Shown: in pieces, positions 10,740 through 22,171 of the stretch
Position numbering within the stretch: position 1 is the stretch's first letter
How the letters are laid out: each line of letters begins with the position of its first letter
Assembly (NCBI GenBank): GCA_012845835.1
Contig: JABAKD010000030.1
Coordinates: forward strand, 10,205,805-10,269,804
Direction of reading: 5' to 3'
Source: Undaria pinnatifida
Lineage: Eukaryota > Sar > Phaeophyceae > Laminariales > Alariaceae
Length of the DNA stretch: 64,000 nt
Notes under the pieces: model-generated
Databases searched by the model: none
What the model was told of the DNA's origin: nothing
The model's input: only the letters and a program-made list of their open reading frames with translations
Made by a program: the position numbers and the translations under genes

Positions 10740-12115
10740 AAATATATATAAAATCATTACTTGGTGTAATGTATTTTGGTCAGGAGTTTTTCGTCTCGGC
10801 CTTAGTATGCGATTCGCGGAACTGAAATTCTCGGTCGAATATAGCTTGGTTCGAGCGCCGCCTTCGCGGGGCGGCTCCAACGCCCCTCGCCCTGCCGTGT
10901 CCGTTCCGCACATCGACGTGAACGCGGACGGATGCCGAGCGAGACGAGCGAGTGTCGAGGAGGAATTTTGGAAAATTTGTTGAATCTTAATGGCTGCAAC
11001 GCCTGAATGATTTACAAAATTGGCATCACGTCCAAACGGTACGTGATAATGTTTTGAATTTTGCGGTGGCATACTCTCGAGCGTTAGTTTCTTTGCTGTA
11101 TTTTTTTACTATTAATAGTTCGTTTGGTTTCTTGCCCGGCCTTTTTATTGCTTTTGTTTCTGCTCGTTTTGCCAGCTGGAAATTCATTTTTTTTGTGTGG
11201 GTTCACCTAAAACGTGACACAAGTTACCGACGATATCCAACAACTTCGCGGCACAAACTACCGACGGCAAAACGTTTCGTGACAAAATAACTCCCAAACC
11301 ATGGAATCATGACATTTTCATGTAACAGAATCTCGAGACAAAACCAAGCAGGTAGAGCCGTCTCTTCGGTCTTTGGCCCTGGCTTTAGCACGGCCGCTGA
11401 CACTCCAGGCAGCCTCTGCTGTAGGCATGAACGAATGCGGTTGATTCGCAGCGAACTATCCCGCTGTGCTCGCTTCTATGTGGCCATTGTCCACGCCATT
11501 TCATGTCACCTCCCTTCTGTTTTGAGCTCGTCGTCGTGCCGTCGAGGTACGAGGAAACCCTTACGTACCGGGTGAGAACAGCAGTATGTACGACGATCAT
11601 GAACGCCAACTGACAACATTGGCAAACACACAACATCAGGTGCAGCAGCAGTAGCCGAAGGGCGAAACTTCTAGCACATACTGCAGCAACTAGTAGCAAC
11701 CAGAACCACAGCAGATAGCTCAAAGTGCAGCACGAGTGCCGTTGGCAAGTTTAGTCGTACACACATCACTCTGTCTAATATATAACAACCGTTTTATGTT
11801 CATATTGATGGAGAAAAAATATGAAATTTCCTGTAAGAATGATACGTCGTACGAGCGGACGTTCTGATTCTGGTGCCGTGAGACCATCGAGCACACCGCA
11901 TGTTTTACCCAAACAAGAGCCAACAAGAGGCAGCGCACAGGGGCCCCCAACACAGAGACATGTGACAACCACGGCCAGCTGTCGATCGCGTAATTGGCCG
12001 GTAGTCCGTGCTTCGGTGGGTGTATCGGAAGTCGTTCGTAGTACTGCTGTAGACCGTCGAAAAACCACGTGACATCCCGTTCTGATGACAGACTCGCCAG
12101 TAGACCCCCCAAAAT
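10740..12115. other. No recognisable gene
   Basis: Mixed-composition DNA without a convincing open frame, splice pattern or known repeat. It would fall within the long decayed intron of the antiporter relic. Confidence 0.3.
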
Positions 12116-12119
12116 TTAT

Positions 12120-12552
12120 TTGCCTTTTCTTTTTCTTGGCCCCATGCACCCATTTATTTCCTTTCCTTTCTCTTCTTTCTTTGTTTCTTTTTTCCAATTG
12201 ACTTGCGTCTGTTGTGCGCATGCGTAGTGATAGATACCACGTGTAATATATACGTGGTAGTCTCTCTTGGTTGGCAAGCGGTATAGTCGGTTTTTCCAGG
12301 CGCGAGTAATGAGACGTATGCACCGGTATGGATCTGGCACATCGTAGACTGACTCCCGATTTCACTTTTATATGTTTCTGGTGGAGGCATGAATTGCGTC
12401 AGCTGTGATTTATGCGTGTACCACCTTTAGTTTGGGTTTTTTCCCTAGGGTATTCCTCAGCTCCAGAGTGACTGGAGCCTGTCCTGTCACCACGGACTTG
12501 ATTATGCGAGTTAATGTGAGAACGACAACAACAACAACAACAACAACAACAA
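12120..12552 (+). mobile_element. 5'-truncated LINE copy with (AAC)n tail
   Basis: A copy of about 430 bp of the 3' UTR of the LINE at 14.9-19.5 kb, in plus orientation. It starts in the pyrimidine-rich tract, then runs through CAATTGACTTGCGTCTG, TATACGTGGTAGTCT, ATCGTAGACTGACTCCCGAT, GACTGGAGCCTGTCCTGT and GAGTTAATGTGAGAAC, ending in about eight AAC units. Truncation inside the 3' UTR with a conserved tail is the usual outcome of target-primed reverse transcription. Confidence 0.88.
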
Positions 12553-13299
12553 TTGAAATATTGCCTGTTTCTTGACCGTTCAGCTGCTTCCTGCAAATTT
12601 GGTTTTTCTGCCAACACGATTTTGAACTTTTTCGCGATTTTTTCTTCCTTTTTGTCTAGTAAGTTGAACTTCCTACCATTTGCCGCTAATTTGCCGCCTG
12701 GGCATTAGTTGCGGAACGGTCCAGCTTTAGCTTTTCATTGATTCGCACCATTTGTTTTGTACTTGACGAAGCTTCATCGGCTGAGATCTGGGCTTGGCTC
12801 ACCAGCTCGACACCGCCCAGCACCCCATTGCAGCGCTATAGCTTACAGCAACGAAGCGCCGTGCAGTGCCCTGCGATGCCCTGCGGCTCAGCTCAGCAGC
12901 GCACCGCTAGCTCAGCAGAGCGAAGCGCTATGCTTTGCCGTGCTCTGCCGTCGCGGTCGTTCGTTATTCATGATATCTAAAACTCAGCGTACGCTGATAT
13001 TTAGGTATTTGGCGCTTTATTCTATACATACATATCGCTTCAACCATCGTAATATCATACAATATGGGGGAGGGAATGTAGTCTCTATGCAAAGATCCTG
13101 TTTTGTTTTCATCAATTGTCAGCCGGCCGCCCCGGTGGTCTATCAATAATAATAGTGGTTTACCCTCGAATCCTACTAACGTTTGGTTGTCCTTGAGTTC
13201 GACACCCACCACGATGAGATTTGACTTTATTTGCAAAAATGCAAAATAAAAATAGGGATCAACTGCTGAGAGCGCCCAGCAGCGTGGGCAGGTACAATT

Positions 13300-13480
13300 C
13301 GACGCGAGTCGACGAGGGAAGAAAACGCTGGATTCTCCTCGCGGTAAAAATGAAAGCACGTGCCGAAGTGGGGAGGGAGGAGGAGGGCCCGCTATGTGAC
13401 CCCGGATCTGAGTTACTACTGGGAGGGAGCGCGAGAGTGGTGCGGGGATAATAAATGGGATGAAGAAAAAAAAATGTTGC
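13300..13480 (-). repeat. Dispersed repeat D (inverted copy at 47.66 kb)
   Basis: Shares GCGAGTCGACGAGGGAAGAA, GTGACCCCGGATCTGAGTTA and CTACTGGGAGGGAGCGCGAG with the reverse complement of about 47660-47855. No coding capacity is recognised. The region between here and 14.27 kb contains no recognisable gene. Confidence 0.75.
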
Positions 13481-14278
13481 AAAGGTATATTATTATTACT
13501 ACCAGTAAATAATATGCACGGCACTATCAGCAGTTGTCATGGTAGAGACACTCCGGATGGTATGTTTTGAGGGGACGCGTCCGATTTCGACAACGTGAAA
13601 GCACCCACGGAGAAAAGACAGCAGACACACATATCCCGCCTTCCCGAGAAAAAACAGAGAAGAAGCGCTACGCCAACCTCCCGTACGAGCAAAGCCACCC
13701 CCGCACCAATCTTAGACAACGCCGCCTCAACGAGAGCTCGCCCTCCTCTTCTACGTTTTCTTCTCGCCCGCGACCACGCAGACGAATCAATGCGACAGCC
13801 TTCACGTAACAAGCAAAGCAATCTTCTTCCAAAACCTCGCCGGCTGACATGTCCTCATGTCGACGTTTGATGCAAAACCGACTTTGCATCCTGTCGACTT
13901 CGAACCTCCATTGCCACGGGGACAGCAGTGCAGTCTCTTCATTAATGCCAAGGCCTCTTTTGTTTCGCCTAGAGGCGACGCAGGTTCTCAATAATACTCT
14001 TTTCGGTATTTTTGTTTGATAGACGCCAATTTTTACTTGACGGCGCAGTTTCGCCTATCCTTGCCTTCTTTGTTGTATAATATTGCGTTTTTTCTTTTGT
14101 CAAAGCATGACTTTCATAGTCCCATGTTCGTATTAAACTCTTGGCATTACTTTAAAGTTCGATGCATGCCAAATCGGACGGCTACACCTTAAGTTGTCGA
14201 AATGCTGCCCCGCCCTACCCGAAGCATGGGCGCCGGCGAATGCCGGCACCCATGCGGAGCTCTTGTATAATATTAAAA

Positions 14279-14903
14279 TACACTCCAGCTGTGAGATCAA
14301 GGATTTGGTTGACACTGATCTTCGTAACATTTTGTGTGATCCTCCGATCGCGCGTATTAATCATATATGTAGGGGGTTGCTATACGCGCGGTGCTGGGTC
14401 TAGGCGATCGTGCGGGGTGTGGGGAAGGAGGGCGCGTTGGAGGGGGGAAGGGGGGATGAATGAAAGCTACGTCATGGATGGCTAAAAAGATATTGACGTG
14501 ATATCAATTGCTTAGAAGTGTTTATTTCTCTGGCCGATTTCGATTGTATGTGGAGCATTTGAACGAACTGGGCGGGGAACAAAAAAGTAATACTCCGGAG
14601 TATATCATAGCTGACGCAACCAATGCCTCCGCCAGAAAAATATAAAAATGAAACGGGGAGTCAGAGCCTATGATGTGCCAGGTTCATACTACTAGTACTA
14701 CGTCTCACAACTCGTGCCTGAAAAAGCCCGACTAGACCGCTTGCCACCCAGACAAGACTACCACGTATATACTTTAAAATTATATTATATAATTGAAAAT
14801 ACACTCCAGCTGTGAGATCGAGAATTTCGTCGAAACTCATCTTCGCAAGCTGTGTGTGATAATCCGATCGCGCGTATTACGGGTTGTGTGTCCTCATTAA
14901 GGA
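14279..14903 (+). repeat. Cluster: two fold-back cores, family B and LINE fragments
   Basis: Core copy at 14279-14358 (CACTCCAGCTGTGAGATCAA to GATCGCGCGTATTA). A family B fragment at about 14365-14590 (GGGGTTGCTATACGCGCGG, TACGTCATGGATGGCTA). A LINE 3' UTR fragment, minus strand, at about 14610-14775 (CATAGCTGACGCAAC, GGGAGTCAGAGCC, AAGACTACCACGTATATAC). A second core at about 14800-14903, ending TGTGTCCTCATTAAGGAT. This last copy is split by the LINE insertion, and its other half resumes at 19532. Confidence 0.8.
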
Positions 14904-17900
14904 TGTTGTTGTTGTTGTTGTTGTTCTCACATTAACTCGCATAATCAAGTCCGTGGTCACAGGACAGGCTCCAGTCACTCTGGATCTGAGGAATACCCCA
15001 GGGAAAAACACACACAACCCAAGGTGGTACACGCATATATCACAGCTGACGCAATTCATGCCTCCACCAGTAACATATAAAAGTGAAATCGGGAGTCAGT
15101 CTACGATGTGCCAGGTCCAGGCCGGTACATACGTCTCACTACTCACGCCTGGAGAAACCAAATATTCCGATTGCCACCCAAGGAAGACTACCACGTATAT
15201 ATTACACGTAGTATCTATCACTACGCATACGCACGACAGGCATAAGTCAATTGGAGAAAAAGAAACAAAGAAAAGAAAAGAAGATAAAGGAAAGGAGAGA
15301 AAAGAGAACAAAAACGAAACAAGACGAAAAAGGCAAGCAAAGAGAAGAAAAAGACAAAAAAAGCAAGAAAAGACAAGACAGGAAAGCAAGGAAAGAAGAA
15401 GAGAAAAAAAGAAAAAAAAAAAAGAAATAGAAAAAGAAAAGAAAGAAAAATGTCATACTAGCAGACCCTAGGAACTGGCTAAGAATGGCATTGGACTAAC
15501 AGAGGGTATCACGTCCATCATCAACGGCACCTGGGAGAGAACGCAACATGGCGAAGAAGTCAGGGCGGTCTTATGCTATCTTGTGATGGCCATTAGAAAG
15601 CCCACAACTTTCAATACGATGATGGCCAAACCCAGACTTCAGTCTCTTGGGCATGACGCTCCCCCTTCCGCCCCTCCCCCCTTCCTCCCTTTCCCCCTCC
15701 CCCCTCCCCCCCTCCCCCATTCCCCTCCCCGCCCCCCCCCCCTTCCCCATCCCCCCGGCCGCTTAGAGATGCCAACGGTGGATGACGCTGCCGCAGCCTT
15801 TGCGCGTCGCTCTGCAGCTTTGCGTCTCTCCGTTTCATGCCAATTCCGCATGAACAACTCGGCTCCCTCCTCTACTCTTCGAAACCATCTGCCAGCCTTC
15901 TGAGCAGCCTTTCGCCATCCTTCGAATTTCATTCCAAAAACCGACATATCCTCCTTCAGATGATCCATCCAGTCTTTCTCTTGCCCCCCTGAGTAGCCTT
16001 TACCCCCAACAAACTCCCCAAACATCACCCTCTGTGGCAGACGCTCCTCCCCCATGCGTGCCACGAATCCCGCAAACAAAATCCTCCGTTTGCGCACTAT
16101 CACCTCAACGCTCTCGGAATCTGTCTGGGCAAGCGCGTCGGCGTACGATAGGGTGTGGTCGTCGCGCTTCCGTTTCCGCCATCCAAGGCATCGGAGGAGC
16201 ATGGAGCGGTGAACCCGTCGTAGCCTGTCATAGTCAGGCTTCTTCGGGCTCCACGTCATGCAACCGTACAGCAGTGTCTCGACCACCTCAGCTTTCAGCA
16301 ACCGCACCTTCAACCGTAAACGCACACCCGGGCGATCATAGATTTCCATCTTGTACCGCTGGAAACACGCCCAGGCCCTCTGAAGACGCCGCGTTATTTC
16401 AGTGCTAAGGTTTCTGTCTGCGGTGATAGCCCCACCCAAGTATACAAACTGGATTGTTTGTTTGTAAACCTGGCCGGCTGCATTGATCGTGAAGGACACC
16501 TTCCCCCCGCTTTTGGTTTCCAGGCACATTATATCTGTTTTTGCCTCGGATACTGTAAGCCCGAACGACGAACACGCAGTCACGATCGTCGTCATCATCC
16601 TCTCCAGACCTTCTGATGATCGCGATACGATGCCCGCATCGTCCGCGTACAGCATACCCCACAATCTCTGCACCCCCTCCCCCTCCTTCCCCCTCCGTAC
16701 GTCGACTTTGCCTGTGCGTGAAGTGCCCTTCTCGCCTTCCTTCTTTCGTTGAAGCTGCACCATGTTGTCCGTGATGGCTGCATCAGCGAGGAAGCGTTTC
16801 TCGGCCACACGCAGTACCGCAGTGAAAAACATGTTGAACAGCAGTGGCGCGAGCACGCATCCTTGCCTGAGACCTTGCCCCACGTCGAACTTATCCGAGC
16901 ACTCTCCATCATCCAGCCGCACGCATGCTTGCATACCGTCGTGGAATTGGCGGATGACGGCGAGCATTCTCGGTGGCACGCCAAAACGAGCAAGGACATC
17001 CCACAAAAGGCTTCGGTCGACGGAGTCGTATGCTTTGGTGAGGTCAATAAAGCACATGTACAAGGGGGTGTCCTTCTTCCGCGCCATTTCCTGCAGTCGT
17101 CGTACTACGAACATCATGTCAACCGTCGAGCGTTGGGGTCTGAACCCACACTGTTCCTCCGGCAGAATGTTCTCGCGTTCGCAATAGTCACTCAGGCGAC
17201 CCGCGATGACTTTGAGGAGTACTTTACCGGCGTGAGCCACGAGGGAGATGCCACGATAATTGCCACACTCAGTCCGATCTTTCTTCTTGTGAAGCACCTT
17301 AATCGTAGCATCTTTCCATTGTTGGGGTACGCCACCCCCCCTCCACACAGCGACGATGATATCGTGGAAGTTTCCGAGGGTGTTGAATTCTCCTTCGTCG
17401 GCCAAAACCTTCAAGAGCTCGGCCGGGAGACCATCGGGCCCTACCGCCTTTCGGTTCGCCAGCGCCCGGATCGCCTCCTCTACTTCGTACCTAGACGGGA
17501 CATCGTCCAGTGGTCTGCACGGGGGCCACTGCTTAAGCTCGCCCACAATGCTTGGATCAAGGGTCGGCGACTTGGTGTTGAGCAGTTTGTGAAACCACCT
17601 CACCCACCGCTCGCGGATGAGGACGTTATCCCGCAGCAATCGACCTTCCTCGTCCTTGATGTACTGCGAGTTAAACGTCCTCTTCCCTTCCACATCCATC
17701 CCCTTGAGGTGTTTGTAGAAGCCAAATTGATCACCTTCTCGGATACGCCCTTCGAGTTGGCTAACGTAATCTTCGAAGAACCTCTGAACAGCTTCCGCCC
17801 GCGTGCGTTTCAGCTGTTTGATGGTCGCCTTCAAGGCTTGCCGTAGACCACGATCGTTTGGAGCAGAACGGACCCGTTTCCTCGCGTCTTCTCTATCCTG

Positions 17901-19526
17901 CCATCGTGCATTCAACTCGGCTCTCGTCTCCTCAGTCGCACACCAGCCCCTCGGTACTTGTTTACACCTAGTGGGGGGCGCTATGTCGGCGGCGTTTGAC
18001 AGTATCGTCTCGGTCAGTAATGAGGCCATGTCATCAACGCTTCCGGCATTAGTACCGGGTGTCGGAGAGGCAAGGTTGGCTGCTATCGCATTTGTCAAAT
18101 TCATCCGTAGATGCGGGTCCGCCATTAATCTTTGTAGATCAATAGCTCGCCGGCTTTTGACAACTACCTTTGGACGATTTGGTGCGATGCGGCCTAAGAG
18201 GCGAATACTTGCTATCACGAGGTTGTGGTCCGACTCGGCGTTCTCCCTGGGTGGAGTCCGCACAGTGACATTACGTACCAATCGTCTATCCACTTGCCGT
18301 GTCAGTATGTAGTCAAGTCTGTACTGGGCCTTTCCTCGGTTAGGGCTCTGAAATGTATACGATATGCAACGAGCAGGTGTAGCATAGTACGTGTTGAGGA
18401 GGGCGAGCTTGTTGTCAGTTGCGTGAGTCAATAGTCGCTCTCCGTTGTCGTTCAGCTCATCACGTCCGTATGCACCCAATACCTTGCTGTCGGTCCACTC
18501 GATCCCTCTCATGCCTGTACGAGCATTTGCGTCCATCAGGACAAGGAGGTGGTCCCTACTGGGAACCTCCTTGACCACCTCGTCAAGTGAATTCCAAAAG
18601 TAATCCTTTTCGCTGGTGCTCTTGTCGAGAGTGGGAGCATAGCCTACAATGAAAGACACACCGTTAGATTTCCCTTTGAGTTGGATGCGAACCTTCATCA
18701 GCCTAGCACTGATGCACTCAACCGCGACGTCACCCTTACCCATCCCTGCCACGATAGACTCTCTAACAGCTAAGCCTACCCCATGGGTCCCCTTCTTTTC
18801 GTACTTTCCTCCGTCTGCTCCTGAGCAAAACACAACATACCCCGCCGCCGTGAAGGCACTTTGTCCATTGCGCCTCACCTCCTGCAATCCTATGACATCA
18901 CAACCTGCGTCTTGGCAAGTCTTCATTATCACCTCAGCGTGGCCTATACCATTCGTGCCCTTGAAAGCAAGTGTTCGAACGTTGTACGTACCCACGACGA
19001 GTTCCCCTGCTCTCGACCTAGCCCTTGCATCTGTGCGAATTTTGTGAGCAGCCCTTCGAATCCTCCTGCGTCTCCTCCTTTTCTTCCGAGCCTCCGATTT
19101 CCTCCATTCCACCCTCCGTTTTTCCCATACAGAGCATTTCCCCCTCTCCGTCTCCCTTCGCCCAGCCCGGTTCTTGCCTAAGTGCCAACGTGAAGGGGGC
19201 AGCAGTCCCGACACGCCACGTCCATCTCCTTCCCGACTTTGGTGCTTACTCACGTGGGTTCGATCCTCTCTTCTCTGTTCGATACGTGCCCCATGCTTTC
19301 CGCGGCGGTGATGCGACACTGCGTCCGCAGGCAAGGCCGCTGCGTTAAAGAATTCCGCGAGGAATTTTTCCGCCTTGTCGCTGGATGACACCGCCGGCCC
19401 GGCCATACCCGAGCACTAGTTCAGCGCACGAGTAAGGTCGACGCCACACAACCCCTCAGGGGCTCTGGCACGTTTTGGGGAAGCCTCAGGCCCGAGCACC
19501 ACCCCGGCCGGGGAGCAGCCGAGGGC
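14904..19526 (-). mobile_element. Full-length APE-type non-LTR retrotransposon (LINE)
   Basis: About 4.6 kb, minus strand: 5' UTR about 19526-19407, one ORF 19406-15639, and a 3' UTR of about 735 bp ending in an (AAC)n tail at about 14904-14930. The borders are inferred from the split target. A fold-back repeat is interrupted, with CCTCATTAAGGAT just left of the tail and TATAGGTCGGCGACTCCCC just right of the 5' end. In uninterrupted copies elsewhere these are continuous. AAGGA occurs at both junctions (14899-14903 and 19527-19531), a candidate target-site duplication. The 3' UTR holds a long A/G-rich (plus-strand) tract at about 15245-15450. An intact ORF, a tail and a clean target suggest a recent, possibly mobile copy. 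Confidence 0.88.
15639..19406 (-). CDS. LINE endonuclease / reverse transcriptase ORF, 1255 aa
   Basis: A single uninterrupted ORF of 1255 codons. Residues 1-130 are basic (RRRRRR near 115). Residues about 137-400 form an AP-endonuclease-like domain with TYNVRTL (140), LQEVRR (174), DANAR (292), RLDYIL (363) and SDHN (392), which nicks target DNA in this family. Residues about 620-990 form the reverse transcriptase: KAVGPDGLPAELLK (653), GNYRGISL (715), FIDLTKAYDSV (786), QGLRQGC (844) and the catalytic LYADDA (919). The C-terminus lacks an obvious RNase H domain or CCHC knuckle and ends in a Gly/Arg-rich tail. The order fits single-ORF APE LINEs; I do not assign a clade firmly. All listed catalytic motifs are present, so the enzyme may be functional. 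The ATG at 19406 was taken as start because it opens the longest frame. Confidence 0.93.
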   Translation of the reverse strand: MAGPAVSSSDKAEKFLAEFFNAAALPADAVSHHRRGKHGARIEQRREDRTHVSKHQSREGDGRGVSGLLPPSRWHLGKNRAGRRETERGKCSVWEKRRVEWRKSEARKKRRRRRRIRRAAHKIRTDARARSRAGELVVGTYNVRTLAFKGTNGIGHAEVIMKTCQDAGCDVIGLQEVRRNGQSAFTAAGYVVFCSGADGGKYEKKGTHGVGLAVRESIVAGMGKGDVAVECISARLMKVRIQLKGKSNGVSFIVGYAPTLDKSTSEKDYFWNSLDEVVKEVPSRDHLLVLMDANARTGMRGIEWTDSKVLGAYGRDELNDNGERLLTHATDNKLALLNTYYATPARCISYTFQSPNRGKAQYRLDYILTRQVDRRLVRNVTVRTPPRENAESDHNLVIASIRLLGRIAPNRPKVVVKSRRAIDLQRLMADPHLRMNLTNAIAANLASPTPGTNAGSVDDMASLLTETILSNAADIAPPTRCKQVPRGWCATEETRAELNARWQDREDARKRVRSAPNDRGLRQALKATIKQLKRTRAEAVQRFFEDYVSQLEGRIREGDQFGFYKHLKGMDVEGKRTFNSQYIKDEEGRLLRDNVLIRERWVRWFHKLLNTKSPTLDPSIVGELKQWPPCRPLDDVPSRYEVEEAIRALANRKAVGPDGLPAELLKVLADEGEFNTLGNFHDIIVAVWRGGGVPQQWKDATIKVLHKKKDRTECGNYRGISLVAHAGKVLLKVIAGRLSDYCERENILPEEQCGFRPQRSTVDMMFVVRRLQEMARKKDTPLYMCFIDLTKAYDSVDRSLLWDVLARFGVPPRMLAVIRQFHDGMQACVRLDDGECSDKFDVGQGLRQGCVLAPLLFNMFFTAVLRVAEKRFLADAAITDNMVQLQRKKEGEKGTSRTGKVDVRRGKEGEGVQRLWGMLYADDAGIVSRSSEGLERMMTTIVTACSSFGLTVSEAKTDIMCLETKSGGKVSFTINAAGQVYKQTIQFVYLGGAITADRNLSTEITRRLQRAWACFQRYKMEIYDRPGVRLRLKVRLLKAEVVETLLYGCMTWSPKKPDYDRLRRVHRSMLLRCLGWRKRKRDDHTLSYADALAQTDSESVEVIVRKRRILFAGFVARMGEERLPQRVMFGEFVGGKGYSGGQEKDWMDHLKEDMSVFGMKFEGWRKAAQKAGRWFRRVEEGAELFMRNWHETERRKAAERRAKAAAASSTVGISKRPGGWGRGGGRGGEWGRGGGGRGKGRKGGGAEGGASCPRD

Positions 19527-19531
19527 AAGGA

Positions 19532-19760
19532 GTATATAGGTCGGCGACTCCCCTTGCAACTACAGACAGTGTAGCTATCAGGGTCAACAGGGTGATGTTA
19601 GTCAGTCTGTGAGCGGAAACATTCAAAACGTTTTTGAGAATATATTTAGTATTAAACGTGGTACCTATATCATTAATCATTACGCATACGCACGTCAGAC
19701 TCAAGTCAATTGGAAAAAAAAGAAAACAAAACAAAAGACAGAAAAGCAAAGAAAAAATCA
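19532..19760 (+). repeat. Right half of the split target repeat plus a LINE 3' UTR scrap
   Basis: From 19532 the sequence TATAGGTCGGCGACTCCCC, GTAGCTATCAGGGTCAACAG and GTGAGCGGAAACATTC continues the fold-back/family B repeat interrupted by the LINE. At about 19675-19750 CATTACGCATACGCACGTCA and CAAGTCAATTGGAAAAA match the LINE 3' UTR in minus orientation, an older insertion. Confidence 0.75.
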
Positions 19761-19794
19761 GAGAAGGAAGCAAAACGGGTAACGAAAGTGCGAT

Positions 19795-20010
19795 CAGCTC
19801 GTTTCTGCTTCAAAACATCCCAAGGGCATCTTGATACACGCCTTTTCAAGGTTCCGGTGGCGTTCAAACGCAGTTCGACACACGACACGTATGAAAATAC
19901 GTGGATGTGTGGTCAGCTTAATTGCCCAATCCGCCGGAGGGTGAAACGAAAAAAGCAGTTCATTACTTGTCTTTCAGGCGTATATTCGCGCGTACGTATA
20001 TCGGAGGAGT
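19795..20010 (+). repeat. Diverged repeat including a SINE-like segment
   Basis: CAAAACATCCCAAGGGCATC, ATACACGCCTTTTC and TTTCAGGCGTATATTCGCGC also occur, in the same order, at about 21005-21115. Between them, at 19868-19945, lies a diverged copy of the SINE 3' half (ACGTATGAAAATACGTGGA, AATCCGCCGGAGGGT). Confidence 0.6.
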
Positions 20011-20577
20011 AGAAGGAAAGCCGCCCAAGGGAGTGGGGGCAGGGGGGGCAACAGGAGGAATAGAAGGGAGACCGCGGTGGACGAAGGCAGGAAGGAGATG
20101 GCAGACAGGGTAGCAAGGTACCAGGCCGACTAGTAGGTACGTAGCACTTTTCTTCTTTTTCTGGGGTATTTTTTTCCCCTTTGTTCCCTCCTTGCGTGTC
20201 CAGGTTTTTGGCTCGTGTTCGGATTGTCTTATTTTGGTTCTACTTTACTTTATTTTATTTTTATTATGTTTCTTTTCCGAGCTTTGGCTCTCCTTTCCGG
20301 TTGGGTTGTTTCTTCGATTTCCCCTTCATTTTGTTTGTTTCATTTTTGTTTTATTTTATCTTTGTTTTTATATGTTTTCTTATTATTATTTTGTTTTTGT
20401 TTTTGTTTTTGTTTATTTCGTATTCTCTCTTCCAATGTATTCCTGTTGCTGACGTATGTATGTTGTGCCTGTCGTACCCAGTACTGGGGCATGACATTGC
20501 GTTGTCGAATGCATTACGATGCATTATCTCTGTGTCGTAGCTTGTGACCACAGAGCTGATCTTTCTAGGGTGAAGAA

Positions 20578-21000
20578 TCAGTACGGACACTGGGTGTGCT
20601 GGATGTCGACGAGTAGAAGAACGGTTTAATGTGAAGAACACACACACACATATCGGGTTTTTTTCGCCTCCGGCGGTGCGGTGCATTTTTGTTTTTTCAC
20701 ACACATCTACTTTCCAGCTTCTGGATAAGCCGTGGTCACAGGTGTCATCCCTTCTCCCCCCCGGTTCTTGCCTTCAATTTTTATCGCCCATAGGGTTCAG
20801 CAATCCCACTGCTCGTCGATTTTTCATCGAGTGTTGCTTGCTCACGCTCTCGCGCTTCCCGAAGAAGTCAATTTGTGCACAAGAAAAAGTCCCCACGAAT
20901 TTATACGAGTATGCACTCGGGGGGATTCGAACTCACGAAACTGACCTGTCTGTACCAGGCTCGAGGATAACCTGGTATGCCCCCGGGGCGACCCATTTAT
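20578..21000 (-). repeat. tRNA-related retroposon-like repeat, copy 1
   Basis: About 420 bp shared with 44199-44620: GGACACTGGGTGTGCTGGAT, CTTTCCAGCTTCTGGA, TCGATTTTTCATCGAGTGTT and AGAAAAAGTCCCCACGAAT. In minus orientation the right end begins GGTCGCCCCGGGGGC and includes GAGTTCGAATCCCCC, a good tRNA B-box (T-arm). This suggests a tRNA-derived head of a SINE. Acceptor-stem pairing is poor, so I do not call a tRNA gene. Confidence 0.6.
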
Positions 21001-21179
21001 CGTACTGCTTTAAGACATCCCAAGGAATCTTGATACACACACGCCTTTCCGAGGTTTGGGAGGCGTTTAAAAACAGAGTTCGTCACTTGGTTTTCAGGCG
21101 TGTATTCGCGCATGTATCACATTATTTTCGCAACAGACACTCACTGCTGTTGTTAATGCCCTGTCCTGATGTACTTCTG

Positions 21180-22170
21180 TAGTGCGATATATTCATGGTA
21201 TACGCGTGATACGTGTGTGCTGCTGCTGAGCGCTCAGCAGGTGAAAACAGCTGTCAAGCTGTCAAGTTCAGCTTCCAAACCGGATGTTGATGCGTTTCAT
21301 GCAGCTGCGAAATCCAGTCATATCATGTGATATCATGTGATACGAAACTCTCGTCGGGGCGGAAAACCCTGTAAGCTCTGATGACGTATATATATGTGTC
21401 TTGTCCGTAATGCAGCGGAACATTTCGATTCGGCCAAGATTCGACAGGTGATAGTTGAGTTGCACATACCAGATACTACTGCTGTTTTAGGCGATGGTAA
21501 TCGTGGTTTAGACTGCGCTTTGGTGTAGCACGCCAGACTAGGCCACGTTACGCAGCAGCAGAGTTGCACCAAAAATGTTATATTCTCCACGGGTGCCTGT
21601 GCACATACAATTATTTTCCCACGGACGACATAATATCACGTCATATACCTGGCATTTAGGTTACAAGAACATCAACAACAACACGTACTACGCGCATTAC
21701 CTCAGAAGTTGCGGTGCTCGGAATGCGCGGCGGTGCCTCAAGTGTGCTCCACACCGAGGCCGATACCGCCATCGGTGTCCGCATCGCGTCTCGCACGATG
21801 CTCTGTGTGCTCGTCCTCTATTATAAGCGGTAGTATAAGCGTTTCATTTGGAACGTTGCCGCCACAGGGTAGGGGTGTTGATGATGGTTATTGATCTACA
21901 CACCTCTCGCCCTCTATAAGTTTGTATTTTCAGGTCTTCTTAAATACACGTACGCGACATGGAAAAGTTTGGCACAACGTTAGATAGCAGCGACAAACAC
22001 ATCGTTTCCCTCCTAGGATATTGATTGACGATTTTGATGATGGTTGTTGATGGTCGATGATGGTGCACACACACGCACACACACGCACACACACGGCACG
22101 CACACGGCTAAACAGAGGAACGAGATAAGACACGCGAAACAAATTGTGTAATATACGATTTTTATATTAT
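21180..22170. other. No recognisable gene
   Basis: No convincing coding frame. A CA-rich tract at about 22062-22100 (ACACACGCACACACACG) and short palindromes (ATATCATGTGATATCATGTG near 21318) are the only structured elements. Confidence 0.3.
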
Positions 22171-22171
22171 T

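Noticed and set aside
16749..17846. 365-codon open frame on the plus strand
   Set aside because: It lies entirely antisense to the LINE reverse transcriptase ORF, whose motifs are unmistakable. It is a shadow of that coding sequence.
20181..20547. Phe/Leu-rich frames suggesting membrane proteins
   Set aside because: They arise from a T-rich tract in several overlapping frames; no frame is favoured and no splice or start context supports a gene.
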